Part shown: positions 47,428 through 57,906 of the stretch, piece by piece
How the letters are laid out: every line of letters begins with the position of its first letter
Position numbering within the stretch: the first letter of the stretch is position 1
From: Aquarana catesbeiana
Taxonomy: Eukaryota > Chordata > Amphibia > Anura > Ranidae
Assembly (NCBI RefSeq): GCF_042186555.1
Contig: NC_133328.1
Span: 61,374,074-61,438,073, forward strand
Direction of reading: 5' to 3'
Length of the DNA: 64,000 nt
The notes under the pieces: model-generated
Told to the model about the DNA's origin: nothing
What the model saw: only the letters and a program-made list of their open reading frames with translations
Databases searched by the model: none
Program-made: the position numbers and the translations under genes

Positions 47428-47599
47428 AAAACATAAGGGGAACACAAAGACACTGAATTTCAAAAGAGCCAACTTCCCTAAACTACGAACCTTGCTAGAA
47501 GATATAAATTGGGATTAAATCTTAGAAACATAGAACACGGAGGAGAGATGGGTTTGCTTTAAGAGCATATTAAAAAAGGGAATTAGCCAGCGCATTCTA

Positions 47600-49338
47600 T
47601 TGGGAAATAAATTTAAAAGAGCGAACAAAAATCCTGGATGGCTTAACTCCAATGTAAAAATGCATATAAAAGCAAAGGAGAAGGCCTTCAAAAAATACAA
47701 GGCTAAGGGATCATCACCAGCATTCAGACTTTACAAAGAATGCAACAAGATATGTAAGGGTGCAATTAGGGCGGCTAAGATAGAACACGAAAGACACATA
47801 GCGGAGGAGAGCAAAAAAATTTGGACCAGATGGCTTGCACCCGAGGGTACTTAGGGAACTCAGTCAAGTAATTGCCAGACCATTGTTCCTAATTTTTACT
47901 GACAGTCTACTGACTGGAATGGTACCAGCTGATTGGAGAAAAGCCAATGTAGCACCAACATTTAAAAAAGGACCAAAATACATCCCTGGGAATTACAGAC
48001 CAGTTAGCCTAACATCAATAGTATGCAAGCTCTTGGAGGGGATAATAAGGGAATATATACAAGTTAGTAATGAAAAGGGTATCATTAGCAGTAATCAGCA
48101 TGGATTCATGAAGAATCATTCTTGCCAAATCAATCTATTAACCTTCTATGAAGAGGTGAGCTGCCATCTAGATAAAAGAAGGCCCGTATCTGGATTTTGC
48201 AAAAGCATTTGACACAGATCCCCATAAACGTTTAATGTACAAAGTAAGGTCCGTTGGCATGGACCATAGGGTGATTACATCGACTGAAAACTGGCTACAA
48301 GTGCAATTTAAGAGGGTGGTGATAAATGGGGAATACTCTAAATGTTTAGGGATGGGAAGTGGTGGTCCCCCAGGGTTCTGTGCTGGGACCAATCCTGTTT
48401 AATTTGTTCATAAACGACCTGGAGGATGGGGTAAACAGTTAAATCTCTGTATTTGTGGACGACACTAAGCTAAGCAGGGCAAAAAATTCTCTGCAGGATG
48501 TGGAAACCTTGCAAGAAGATCTGAACAAATTAATGGGGTGGGCAACTACATGGCAAATGAGGTTTAATGTAGAAAAATGTAAAGTAATACATTTGGGTGG
48601 CAAAAAAATATGAATGCAATCTACTCACTGGGGGGTGAACCTCTGGGGGAATCTAGGAGGGAAAAGGACCTGAGGGTCCTAGTAGATGATAGGCTCAGCA
48701 ATGGCATGCAATGCCAAGCTGCTGCTAACAAAGCAAACAGAATATTGGTATGCATTAAAAAGGGGATTAACTCCAGGGATAAAGCGATAATTCTCCCACT
48801 CTACAAGACTTTGGTCCGGCCTCACCAGGAGTATGTTGTCCAGTTCTGGGCACCAGTCCTCAGGAATGTACTGGAAATGGAGCGAGTACAAAGAAGGGCA
48901 ACAAAGCTAATAAAGGGTCTGGAGGATATTAGTTATGAAGAAAGTTTGCGAGCACTGAATTTATTCTCTCTGGAGAAGAGACGCTTGAGAGGGGATATGA
49001 TATCAATTTTCAAATACCATACTGGTGACCCCACAATAGGGATAAAACTTTTTCGCAGAAGGGAGTTTTATAAGACACGTGGCCACTCATTAAAATTAGA
49101 AGAAAAGAGGTTTAACCCTAAACTGTGTAGAGGGTTCTTTACTGTAAGAGCGGCAAGGATGTGGAATTCCCTTCCAAAGGCAGTGGTTTCAGTGGGGCGC
49201 ATTGATAGTTTCAAAAAACTATTAGATAAGCACCTGAATGTAATGTATGTAATACTGACATATAATCACACACATAGGTTTGTTGGACTTGATGAACGTG
49301 TGTCTTTTTTCAACCTCACCTACTATGTAACTATGTAA
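47600..49338 (+). pseudogene. CR1 reverse transcriptase, frameshifted
   Basis: Pieces lie in at least three frames: 47600-47854 (linker), 47835-48212 (HPRVLREL…GNYRPVSLTS…NQHGFM), about 48370-48470 (PQGSVLGP, LFNLFINDLEDG, catalytic FVDD at 48452-48463) and 48610-49338 (…RRATKLIKGLEDISYEESL, RMWNSLPK). An internal deletion joins the linker to the RT start near 47830. Confidence 0.9.
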
Positions 49339-49749
49339 CTAGAACTCCTCTGTAGCTCTAAATACCTATGGAGATTTTTAAGTATTGTAGTTTGTCGGCA
49401 TTCAATGAGCATGCACAATTTTAAAGTGTGACATGTTAAGTATCTGTTTACTTGATGTAACATCATCTTTCATATTATACAAAAAAATGGGGTATATGTG
49501 GTTTTTTTTTTTTTTTTTAGTTTATTAAAATGTATTTTTTTTTTTTAAATAACGCTTGAAAAACCGCTGCGCAAAAATCATCATTTTATTCCCTAGGATC
49601 TCTGCTAAAAAACATATATATATAAAAAACGTTTGAGGGTTATAAGTAATTTTATAGCAAAAAATTTTGATTTAAACTTGTAAACAAAAAATGCCAGAAA
49701 AGGCTTGGTCTTATACAACATATTAACAAGCATATCCTTTCTTTTGCAG

Positions 49750-49821
49750 ATGGAGCAAACCTGTGAAGAAATCGATGAAATGTTTAGCAATCTGCTGGGC
49801 GAGATGGACCTCTTAACACAG
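49750..49821 (+). CDS. APBB1IP: APBB1IP (RIAM), first coding exon, 24 codons
   Basis: RIAM is a cytoplasmic adaptor that binds Rap1-GTP and recruits talin to integrins; it also binds Ena/VASP proteins. The exon encodes 24 residues with EEIDEMFSNLLGEMDLLTQ, which matches the conserved RIAM N-terminus; this amphipathic helix is the main talin-binding site of the family. The related lamellipodin differs here (a longer acidic N-terminus and LGELDKLTQ), so RIAM is the better call. The exon is bounded by a CTTTTGCAG acceptor, whose AG directly precedes the ATG, and a GTGAGT donor (49822) in phase 0. The 5' UTR must therefore lie on an upstream exon that I could not identify. A repeat ends about 50 bp upstream and a CR1 LINE about 410 bp upstream. 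The frame agrees exactly with the exon at 61135. Confidence 0.94.
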
Positions 49822-50560
49822 GTGAGTCATCTTAATACAAAAAAGCCACACAACTTGAAGACGACCATTCAAAAGAAAATGCCTCATTTATTTTCCCTTC
49901 ACATCGGCTGCTCCACAAAACTTTCCAGACTGGATAAATATTGACAATGTGGAGACATTTCAAAGGAAAAAAATTGGTCCACTCTGCCTCCTCTCCAGAT
50001 TGTGAGAGGAACAGTCGGTGTGACATCATTGCAGCTACAGTAACTGCAAGGAACAGCTGTATTTCTGTGCCGCCAAAAAGAGATTTACTCTATTAAGTCT
50101 ATCCAAAATATTTCAAGGCCTAATCCAAAAAATGTCAACACATGCTGTTGCTTTTTCTGAACAAGTGAAAACTAATCTATAAACTTGTTGCAAGAACTTG
50201 CATGTTTCGAAAACCCTCTGATTTCAACACATGCTTAATAAAGCAGATGTGAAAAGGAAAGGCCTGTAGAGGACACAGGCGTGGTTTCCATAACGTAAAC
50301 TGAAGTACCTCACATAGAGCTGGTAGAAATGATAGTTATGCCATCACCTAAGCCAAAATCCTCTGTGACCATTGACTTCAGAGCTGCGCTGTTACATACC
50401 TTGTGAAATTAAGAAAATGCTTTAAATTCTGACATTTTAAGATATCTTTTTCTTTGAAGACTTGGCCCATTTAGACGTTTCCAATACATTGCAGTTTTCC
50501 ACTTGTTAACCTGTGTTGCGGTAAGGCAGTCCATTCATATTGAACAAGCTGTCAACTTAA
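49822..50560 (+). other. APBB1IP: APBB1IP intron, single-copy-looking start
   Basis: Begins at the GTGAGT donor. No repeat recognised until about 50560. The whole intron (49822-61134) is 11.3 kb and mostly repeats. Confidence 0.75.
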
Positions 50561-50831
50561 AGCGGAACTTTACCCATAACTTTTTGATAAAAAATAATGT
50601 TCTTTTCACAATAATAATTATGCTACCAAAATTAGTGTGTGCTGTAAATTGCCTCCAGCATTGCTCCTGTTTATTCTTGAAGAGGCTGCCATTTTGCTGA
50701 AGCCCATAGCCTCTGAACAGTAGTGATGGGCTCGGGCGTGTCCGGATTAAACCTTCCAGGAAGTCGGCACTGCACACCGCCAATCATATGCAGCATGTGT
50801 GCAGCAAGGTCCTGGACCTCCAAAGGCCTAA

Positions 50832-50984
50832 GGCTGGATTCACACCTATGCATTTTTGGTGCTTTTTGCATTTTGCAGATTTGCGTTACAGTTCATTTAA
50901 CATGGTTTCCAATGGAACACGTTCTGTAGTGCAAATCTGCAAAATGCAAAAAAGCACTAAAAATGCATAGGTGTGAATCCAGTC
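50832..50984. mobile_element. Foldback MITE, 153 bp
   Basis: GGCTGGATTCACACCTATGC… and …GCATAGGTGTGAATCCAGTC are inverted, with arms of about 60 bp, flanked by TAA (50829-50831 and 50985-50987). PIF/Harbinger-like by target duplication. Confidence 0.9.
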
Positions 50985-51304
50985 TAATGGTGACTTCCAG
51001 AGTCAGGAATAGCTGACATCCGTCTTGGTAGAGTGGGTTACAAGGCCTGGTGGGTGTGATGCAAGATGGAGTGATGGGCGCCAGATACTTTTTGAATGCA
51101 AAAAAGATTTATTGTCTCTGAACAGAACTGTGGGGGAGAGAGTTAGGGCCAGGACACCCTTAAGTAGATGCAATGATAAATGGCAGACTCCGAGACTTCT
51201 ATAGGTAACAGCTATACAGGGGAATGCCTCCAGCCGGATACCACTTCTGTATAGGTGCAGAGCAGGATGAGATAGTGTATTACTGGATTGTACACAGTAT
51301 AGGC

Positions 51305-52399
51305 CAGTGATGGCGAACCTTTTTGTGCCCGAGTGCCCAAACAGCGACACAAAACCAACTTATATATCTCAAAGTGCCAACACAGAATTAATCCTACCAG
51401 CGGCTCTGTACAGAGGATGGGACTGATCATCCCTCTGAATGAGCCCTAAGGAACCAAAAACATACGATTCTGCCAGATTCACTCAGAATGCCAGGGATCA
51501 GGAATGCGTTTTGCTCAGAATGGAGGGTTCAGGAATGCGTTTCACTCAGAATGCACTGTGCAATACACACTGACCTACCTGCAAAACACACTGACCTACC
51601 TGCAACATACACTGACCTACCTGACACATACTTCCTGCACTACTCACACCCCCCCATCCCCACACACAGTGCAATGTAGATCGTAGGATGCATCCTCCTT
51701 CTTACCTCTCCATGGCCTCACCATCCATCACATCAGGGCTCTCCCCAGCACCGTGCAAGCAGTTTTGCAGAAGTCCCTGCCATCCAGCCGCTCCTTGGTG
51801 TTCCAGCCGCCGGGAGGTAAGCTAGCAGCAACTGCACCTCTCCCATGGTCATAACTAAAGATGAGCTCCGGCGTGTTCACACAGCCCACGTGCAGAGCCC
51901 GCCAGGAAGTCGGCACTGAGCTGCGCAAATCACAGGCAGTGAGACATTGTTCTGTTGCGCGATTGCAGAGATCGGGAAATGTCTCACTGCCTGTGATTAG
52001 CGCAGCGCAGTGCCGACTTCTTGGAGGGCTCTGCACGTGGGCTGTGCAAACATGCCTGAGCTCATACTTAGTCATAATCTGCTCCAAGAACTGCCCCTCC
52101 CCGCTGTTCCACATTTGCCAGAGGGACAAGCTGTACCAAAGTAGTCCTGGGGCAGGGGGAGCTGGAATAGGGTGTCGCAGAGAGGAATGCCCGAATGCCT
52201 CACCGGAGGTGTAGGGGTCTGGGGGAGGCAATAAGCTGCAAAGGATGATGCAAGAGGAAGGGAGCCGGCTCCTCCGTGCCTGCACCACCAGTGCAAGTGA
52301 CTGCCTGGCTGGGGGATTCCCCCCCCCATCCTGGCGGCGCGCTACGTGCCCACAGAGGGGGCTCGGCGTGCCAGCTGTGGCATAGGTTAGCCATCACTG
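51305..52399. mobile_element. hAT element with perfect 8-bp target duplication
   Basis: CAGTGATGGCGAACCT at the left and AGGTTAGCCATCACTG at the right; GTATAGGC at 51297-51304 and 52400-52407. 1,095 bp, no transposase frame. A separate foldback unit is nested at 51851-52076. The 51541-51640 stretch is a short CACTGACCTACCTGCAA tandem repeat. Confidence 0.95.
51851..52076. mobile_element. Foldback unit nested in the hAT element
   Basis: Nearly palindromic throughout: CACAGCCCACGTGCAGAGCC / GGGCTCTGCACGTGGGCTGT outside, GGCAGTGAGACATT / AATGTCTCACTGCC inside. Related sequences at 24521-24620, 25200-25310 and 50700-50780. Confidence 0.85.
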
Positions 52400-52419
52400 G
52401 TATAGGCACTTCTTTTTAA

Positions 52420-52921
52420 AGGGGTTGTAAACCTTTGTGTTTTTTCACCTTAATGCATCCTATGCATTAAGGTTAAAAAAAACCCGTCAGTGACCGCCCC
52501 CCCAGCCCACCCATTTTACTTACCTGAGCCCTGGAACTTTACCCCGGCGGGGACGCGCTGTCTCTCTGCCAGGGTTCTCCGCTCTTGATTGAATAGATTG
52601 ATAGCAGTGCAGCCATTGGCTCCTGCTGCTGTCAATCTAATCCAATGACGCGGGCACCGGGGGGGGGGGGGGGCGGGGCCGAGTCATACATTCAGCATCT
52701 ATGGACGCCGAATGCTGGACTCGGGAGCGCGCCCGCAATTTAACCCCCTCGGGAGAGCGCTTCTCCTAGGGGGTTATCTGATGTGGGGATGAACCGCAAG
52801 AGCCGTAGGGGGACCCCAGAAGATGAGGATTGGGGCCACTCTGTGCAAAGCGAGCTGCACAGTGGAGGTAAGTATGATATGTTTGTTATTAAAAAAAGAA
52901 AAACGAACCCTTACAGTCACT
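52420..52921. mobile_element. TTAA-flanked MITE ('GGGGTTGTAAA' family)
   Basis: AGGGGTTGTAAACC at the left and CTTACAGTCACT at the right, flanked by TTAA (52416-52419 and 52922-52925). It starts only 12 bp after the hAT target duplication. Confidence 0.82.
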
Positions 52922-53226
52922 TTAATGTTTTACATAGCTATACCTGCAAAAGGTGCCATCCTGTGATCTAGCAGGAATTAATTTTCTGACTAAAGTTCCA
53001 CTTTAACACAACACTTTTTTAATACGCAACACAGATTTTAATAAACTTCCAGATTTTTTTTTTTAAGAGCAGTACACCACAATATACAGACAGTTTACAG
53101 GTGTGTACTGTGGTGCGCTGAAATACACATGCATTGCGGTGTGCTGGTAAGGTGCATTGGGGTAACATTTGAAGTAAACGAATAGTGTGAATAGAGGCTT
53201 AAAGCGGACCTGTCACTTTGACCTCC

Positions 53227-54180
53227 AAAAGATTCAACCCCCTTCCTAACCAGGCCATTTTTTGCAAAACGGCAATATTTTAACTGACAATTGCGCGGTT
53301 ATACAACGATGTACCCAAATAAAATTTATGTCCTTTTTTTTCCCACACATAGGGCTTTTTTTTTGGTGGTATTTGATCACCTCTGCGGTTTCTATTTTTT
53401 GCGCTATAAATAAAAAAAGACCCACAATTGTGAAAAAAAACAATGTTTTTACTTTCTGTTATAAAACATATCCAATAAAAAATTGAAAAAAAATATATTT
53501 TTTTTATCAATTTAGGCCAATATGTATTCTGCTACATGTTTTTGTTTAAAAAAAATCCCAATAAACGTATACTGATTGGTTTGCGCAAAAGTTATAGCAT
53601 CTACTATTTTTATGAATTTTTTTTTAACTAGTAATGGCGATGATCAGCGACTTTTAGCGGGACTGTGATATTGCAGACAGTCGGACACTAGCTGACACTT
53701 TTGACACTTTTTGGGGACCAGTGACACTAATAAAGTGATTAGTACTAAAAATATGCACTGTCACTGTACAAATGATACTGGCTTGGAATGGGGTAAACAT
53801 CCAGGGTGATCAAAGGGTTAACTGTGTTCCTAGCCAGTGTTTTAATTTACTGTGGGAGGTGCTTTTACTGGGGGAAGAGATGGAATTTATTCCCTGCTTT
53901 GCAGGGGCACAAATTCCATACCTTTCCTTCTGTCAGAACAGCGATCTGCCTTGTTTACATAGACAGATGTCCATTCTGGCTCTCTGCCTAACGATCGGCT
54001 GGTGCTGGCAGACATCGAATCCGCGGTACCCACAGATCAGCTTCGCTGTGTATAATCACAGTGGGGGCGGGTCTCCAGCGGTGCACCCAATACCCGGAAG
54101 TTTCGGATCACGTACTAGGTATGTGATCCGGTGCAGGAGAGCCACCTTACCGCCGTATATGTAAGTTATACAGGTTTTCC
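53227..54180 (+). repeat. Ranid-type interspersed repeat, copy E
   Basis: CCTAACCAGGCCATTTTTTG, TTTGGTGGTATTTGATCACC and ATTGGTTTGCGCAAAAGTTA, then GGGTTAACTGTGTTCC, in the same order and strand as copy A, uninterrupted. Confidence 0.82.
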
Positions 54181-54213
54181 TAATTGGAACACTCATGTTG
54201 GAGTCTTTGGAAA

Positions 54214-54976
54214 TACCTAGGGATGAGCTTCGAACCCTTCGAACATCGAGTGTTCACCTGTTTGCCAAACCGCAAATTTTGTGGGCCGTTCGCAGCAAAT
54301 TCGAGCGTCCCATAATGCACTGCAAGACTGCATTGGGACGAGGTGCTTTGGGGTGGGGGGAAGAGCCCCCCTGTCCCAAAGCACCCACCCCCCCATGTTG
54401 AGGGTATGTGGCCTGTGGTCCTGGTCTGCCAGGCTGTGTGCTCGGATACAGTTCTGGTATGGATTGTGGGAAGGACCCTACGCCATTTCTTTTTATTGTT
54501 TTGGCGTGGGGTTTCCCTTCAAAATCTATACAGACTAAATTGTCTGGTATGGTCTTGGAGGGGGGGACCCCCACGCCAAAATTTTAAAAAACAAAACAGC
54601 GTGGGGTTCCCTCTTAAGATCCACACAAGACTCAAAGGGCCTGGTGAGGTCCTGGGGGGGGGGGGACCCTACACCGTATTTTTAATTTTAATTTTGGTGT
54701 GGGGTACCCCCTCAAGATCCTCAGAGCACAAGTCGCATGCCACAAGTCGGATCAGTTAAGATGATGATCCGACTTGGATGGACTTCCATTCAAATCAATG
54801 GGCTGAAATTGCCCCCAAGTCAGACCAAAATAGTGCAGGAACCTTTTTCAATGTTGGACTGACACAAGTACACAAGTCGGACCAGTTAAGATGACTCTCA
54901 TAGGAAACCATTGATTCTGATATGTCATTTGACTTGTGCTCTCGAAGTCGGCGTGAACCAGTGTGAACCAGCCCTC
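54214..54976. repeat. Old interspersed repeats, partly assigned
   Basis: 54214-54720 holds 'GGGATGAGCTTCGAAC' and repeated GTGGGGTTCCC/GGGGGGACCC phrases. 54725-54976 (AAGTCGGATCAGTTAAGATG…GTGTGAACCAGCC) resembles part of the MITE at 31369-31815. No clean ends. Confidence 0.45.
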
Positions 54977-55499
54977 AGTGCTCACTGGCAGGCAAGGAGA
55001 TTGACAACAGCTGAAGCAGTGACTATGTATAAGCTGCAGAAGCATGTGTGACACTGACAGTGACAGCCTGGTATATCTCTCCTTGACCTATGACCTGGGG
55101 CACTTTTGCAAAAACTACTGTATTCCAATAATATTGTGTGATCAAGTGGTAACAACCAACCGCGATACGTTTTTTTTCAGCTGGCTTTCTCATGAAATCG
55201 GTTCAAGCGGCTCGTTAGCCACTGGATCACTTTCCGAAGTGGCGGAAGAGGGGGGAGGGGTCGCTGGTGTTTCTCAGGCTTACTGTTTTCACCTGCGCAA
55301 CGAGAAACGATCCGACGGTGTGGCCGGCTGGTCACAGAGGCTACCAGAGATCAGATCGTCTCTGATTGCCTCTATGGCCTTGGAACTGTAGTGACATCAT
55401 AACATCACTTCCGGTCTGGGGCAGAAGTAAATGTATTTATTTTTAAAGCAAAAGATCAAACTTTTTTTTTTTTTCTTTTGTTGATCTTTTGCCTTTAAA
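54977..55499. other. Intron stretch, no feature recognised
   Basis: The plus-strand frame at 55044-55391 (115 codons) shows no recognisable domain. TTTTTTTTTTTTTC at 55462 marks a low-complexity run. Confidence 0.45.
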
Positions 55500-55524
55500 G
55501 GTTGAGAAGAGATTTGGGTTCTTT

Positions 55525-56090
55525 TTAACCCCAGATCTCTCCATAAAGAGGACCTGTCATCCTTATTTCTATTACAAGGTATGTTTACATTCCTTGTATT
55601 AGGAATAAAAGTGATACAAAAAAATTAAAGGGATAGTGTAAAAATAAAACATAAACTAAATTAGAATTTTTTTTTTTAAATGTCCCCATCCCTCAGTGTT
55701 GCACCACCACACATATAAGGTATTTCTGTGAACGTTAGGGAGAGAGCAATAATTGTAGCACTAGACCTCCTCTGTAACTCTAAACAGGTAACCTGTAAAA
55801 AAAATTAAACCGTCGCCTATGGAGATTTTCAGGTACCGTATTTTGTCGCCATGCTCCGACTGTGCGCAATTTTAAATTGTGACATGTTGGGTATCTGTTT
55901 AATCTGCATAACATCATCTTTAATATTTTACCAAAAATTGGGGTATATATTGTGTTTTTTTTTTTTTAAATTGCAATGATCTCCATCTTATTCCCTAAGG
56001 TCTCTGTTAAAAAATATATATAATGTTTAGGGGTTATAAGTAATTTTCTAGCAAAAAATACTAATTTGAACTTGTAAACAAAAAGTGCCA
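55525..56090 (+). repeat. Uninterrupted copy of the repeat next to exon 49750
   Basis: Matches 46230-46520 plus 49339-49700 across the CR1 junction (CACTAGACCTCCTCTGTAAC where the other copy is split). Useful as the pre-insertion reference. Confidence 0.85.
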
Positions 56091-56499
56091 GAACCCTAAA
56101 CCAAAAATGTAATATACAGTGTTGCAGCCTACAAATCATTAAATGTGGTAGCTGCATTAGTTTTCCTATTCATAGGTTTTTTTCCTCCTGTTTTTACCTA
56201 GTGATCTGACCGGTAACACACTTCCTGTATTAAAATGCCTCTACTTTAGATGAAGGAGCAAAGGAGGCACATTTGAACAGCAGCATTGTCAGTCTGGAGG
56301 AGGGGAGTGTTAGATAGACTGGCAGATTTAAATACACTAACAAAATGAAGCCAAATTCCAACTAACAATTTATGAGCAGTTACAGCAAACTGTTTTTTTT
56401 TCATTTTGGAATGAAGGTTTTATATAAATAAATACAACCGATTATTGTAAGCATCCCTGCCAGTGTTGAATGGTTTGTCTCATCCCTGTAACCGATACA

Positions 56500-57160
56500 C
56501 CAGCAAAAGCGCTTGTTCTCTTGAAAAACAACAAACTTACTGGTCAGATCACCAGATGAAAATAGAAGAAAGAAAGCCTAAAAAATAAAACGAATGCAGC
56601 CATCACACCTAAGAATTGGTAAGTTGCTCTATAATAAATGTGCAAGATAAAACACAAACCATTGAAGTGGCACTGCATCCAAAAATATATAGACTCAACA
56701 GGAACAACAGAATAGGAGGACTTTATAGGTTGCCACACATAACTGCTGAATAAAGGAAATGAGCACTAGAATTTAATGTACAAAGTTTATTCATGATACT
56801 TCAAAATCAAGTGAGGTAACAATAGCTCATGTATACTTCATAAATGTCTAGCCCAAAATTGTATACAGTACAGTATAACATATAACAAACAGATTCTGGG
56901 TCTTGATCTCTACTTGTTTCGCCAAAAATGGCTTCCTCGGGAGATCCTGTGGTGTATCAAAAGCGAATCACAATTGCTTACAAAACCTTATAAAGCGTAT
57001 ACCTCTGGAAGTAACATTTCTATTGCTTATTCTCAAAAACTATATCTAGTACTCACTAACTCACAAAGCAAAGCAAATAAAAGGGCTCAAGGATGCTCAG
57101 TCCCAAACCGAGGGGTCCAGAGGATGAAAAATGGTACATCAAGGCCACACACGGTTGTTA
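56500..57160 (-). mobile_element. Probable hammerhead-type element, minus strand
   Basis: The minus strand contains the hammerhead-like motif (56905-56946), then about 110 bases later CATGAATAAAC (near 56790). Ends not defined. Confidence 0.5.
56905..56946 (-). ncRNA. Best hammerhead-like fold in the window
   Basis: Minus strand: GAUCUC (helix I), CCGAGGA (core; U4 changed to C), extra A, GCC-AUUUUU-GGC (helix II), GAAAC, AA, GUA (a valid cleavage triplet), GAGAUC (helix I). Helix I is 6 perfect pairs and helix III is the very short A-U/C-G type described for Penelope-element hammerheads. The single core change probably weakens cleavage. Confidence 0.5.
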
Positions 57161-57635
57161 GGAAAACCCCCTGAGGGCAGTATATAGCCTAGTAAATTAT
57201 AATATTCAGTATATCAATCTTATAAACAAAAAACAAAAAAAAATATATTTTGTATATATATTTGGTATATTATAATGGTGCATTTGGGTTTAATACCCTT
57301 TTAAGGTATATTAACATGTATTCATTAAAATCATTCTTTATTTTATTTCACATGACTTTATTTATCTGTATATAGTTTGTTTAGCTGCCTACATGTGGGC
57401 GGGGTCATCTTTTCCCTGCACGTGGGGGTACCGTTCGCACAGAGAACGCTCATTAATGCCCAGTATCGGTTGGAGACTGTGGTCATGTGAAAAGTCTAAC
57501 ATTAAGGCAGTTCCCCAACTTAGAGATGAGCCTTCACTGTGTGCAGTAGTAATATTACAGAGTTCCTCTGTGGAGTGCCTTGTTCCTTGTCACTATGTCA
57601 CTACACACGGTAACTTAATTTATGTTGCATTAGGG

Positions 57636-57792
57636 CAGGGGTCTCAAACTGGTGGTTCTCGGGCTGTTGCAAAACTACAAGTCTCATCATGCCTCTGTCT
57701 GTGGGAGTCATGTTTGTAAATGTCAGCCTTGCAATGCGTCATGGGACTTGTAGTTTTGCAACAGCTGGAGTGCCATCATTTTGAGACCCCTG
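57636..57792. mobile_element. hAT MITE, 157 bp, perfect target duplication
   Basis: CAGGGGTCTCAAACTGG and TTTGAGACCCCTG termini; CATTAGGG on both sides (57628-57635 and 57793-57800). The inner GTTGCAAAACTACAAGTC/GACTTGTAGTTTTGCAAC arms form a hairpin. Confidence 0.95.
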
Positions 57793-57906
57793 CATTAGGG
57801 GGACGCTGCTGAGCCTGCAATAATAGATTGAGAGTCTGCGCTTAGGATTTTAACAGGGCTGCTGCCTTCCCTTAATTAATTCCTAATTAGGAGTTAATTA
57901 GATGTA

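Larger units (their letters stand above)
46525..49338 (+). mobile_element. CR1-type LINE, 5'-truncated, dead
   Basis: About 2.8 kb with endonuclease and reverse transcriptase pieces and a 3' end ...TACTATGTAACTATGTAACT typical of CR1 elements. CTAG occurs at both junctions (46521-46524 and 49339-49342). The original order of the interrupted repeat is restored if it is removed. Confidence 0.92.
46230..49700 (+). repeat. Older interspersed repeat interrupted by the CR1 LINE
   Basis: 46230-46520 and 49339-49700 together match the continuous copy at 55525-56090: CATAAAGAGGACCTGT…, then AACTCCTCTGTAGCTCTAAA, TATGGAGATTTT and ACTTGTAAACAAAAAATGCC. Its right end lies about 50 bp before the first APBB1IP coding exon. 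Confidence 0.85.

Noticed and set aside
50195..50235. GAAACATGC on the minus strand as a hammerhead
   Set aside because: No core and no helix I pairing.
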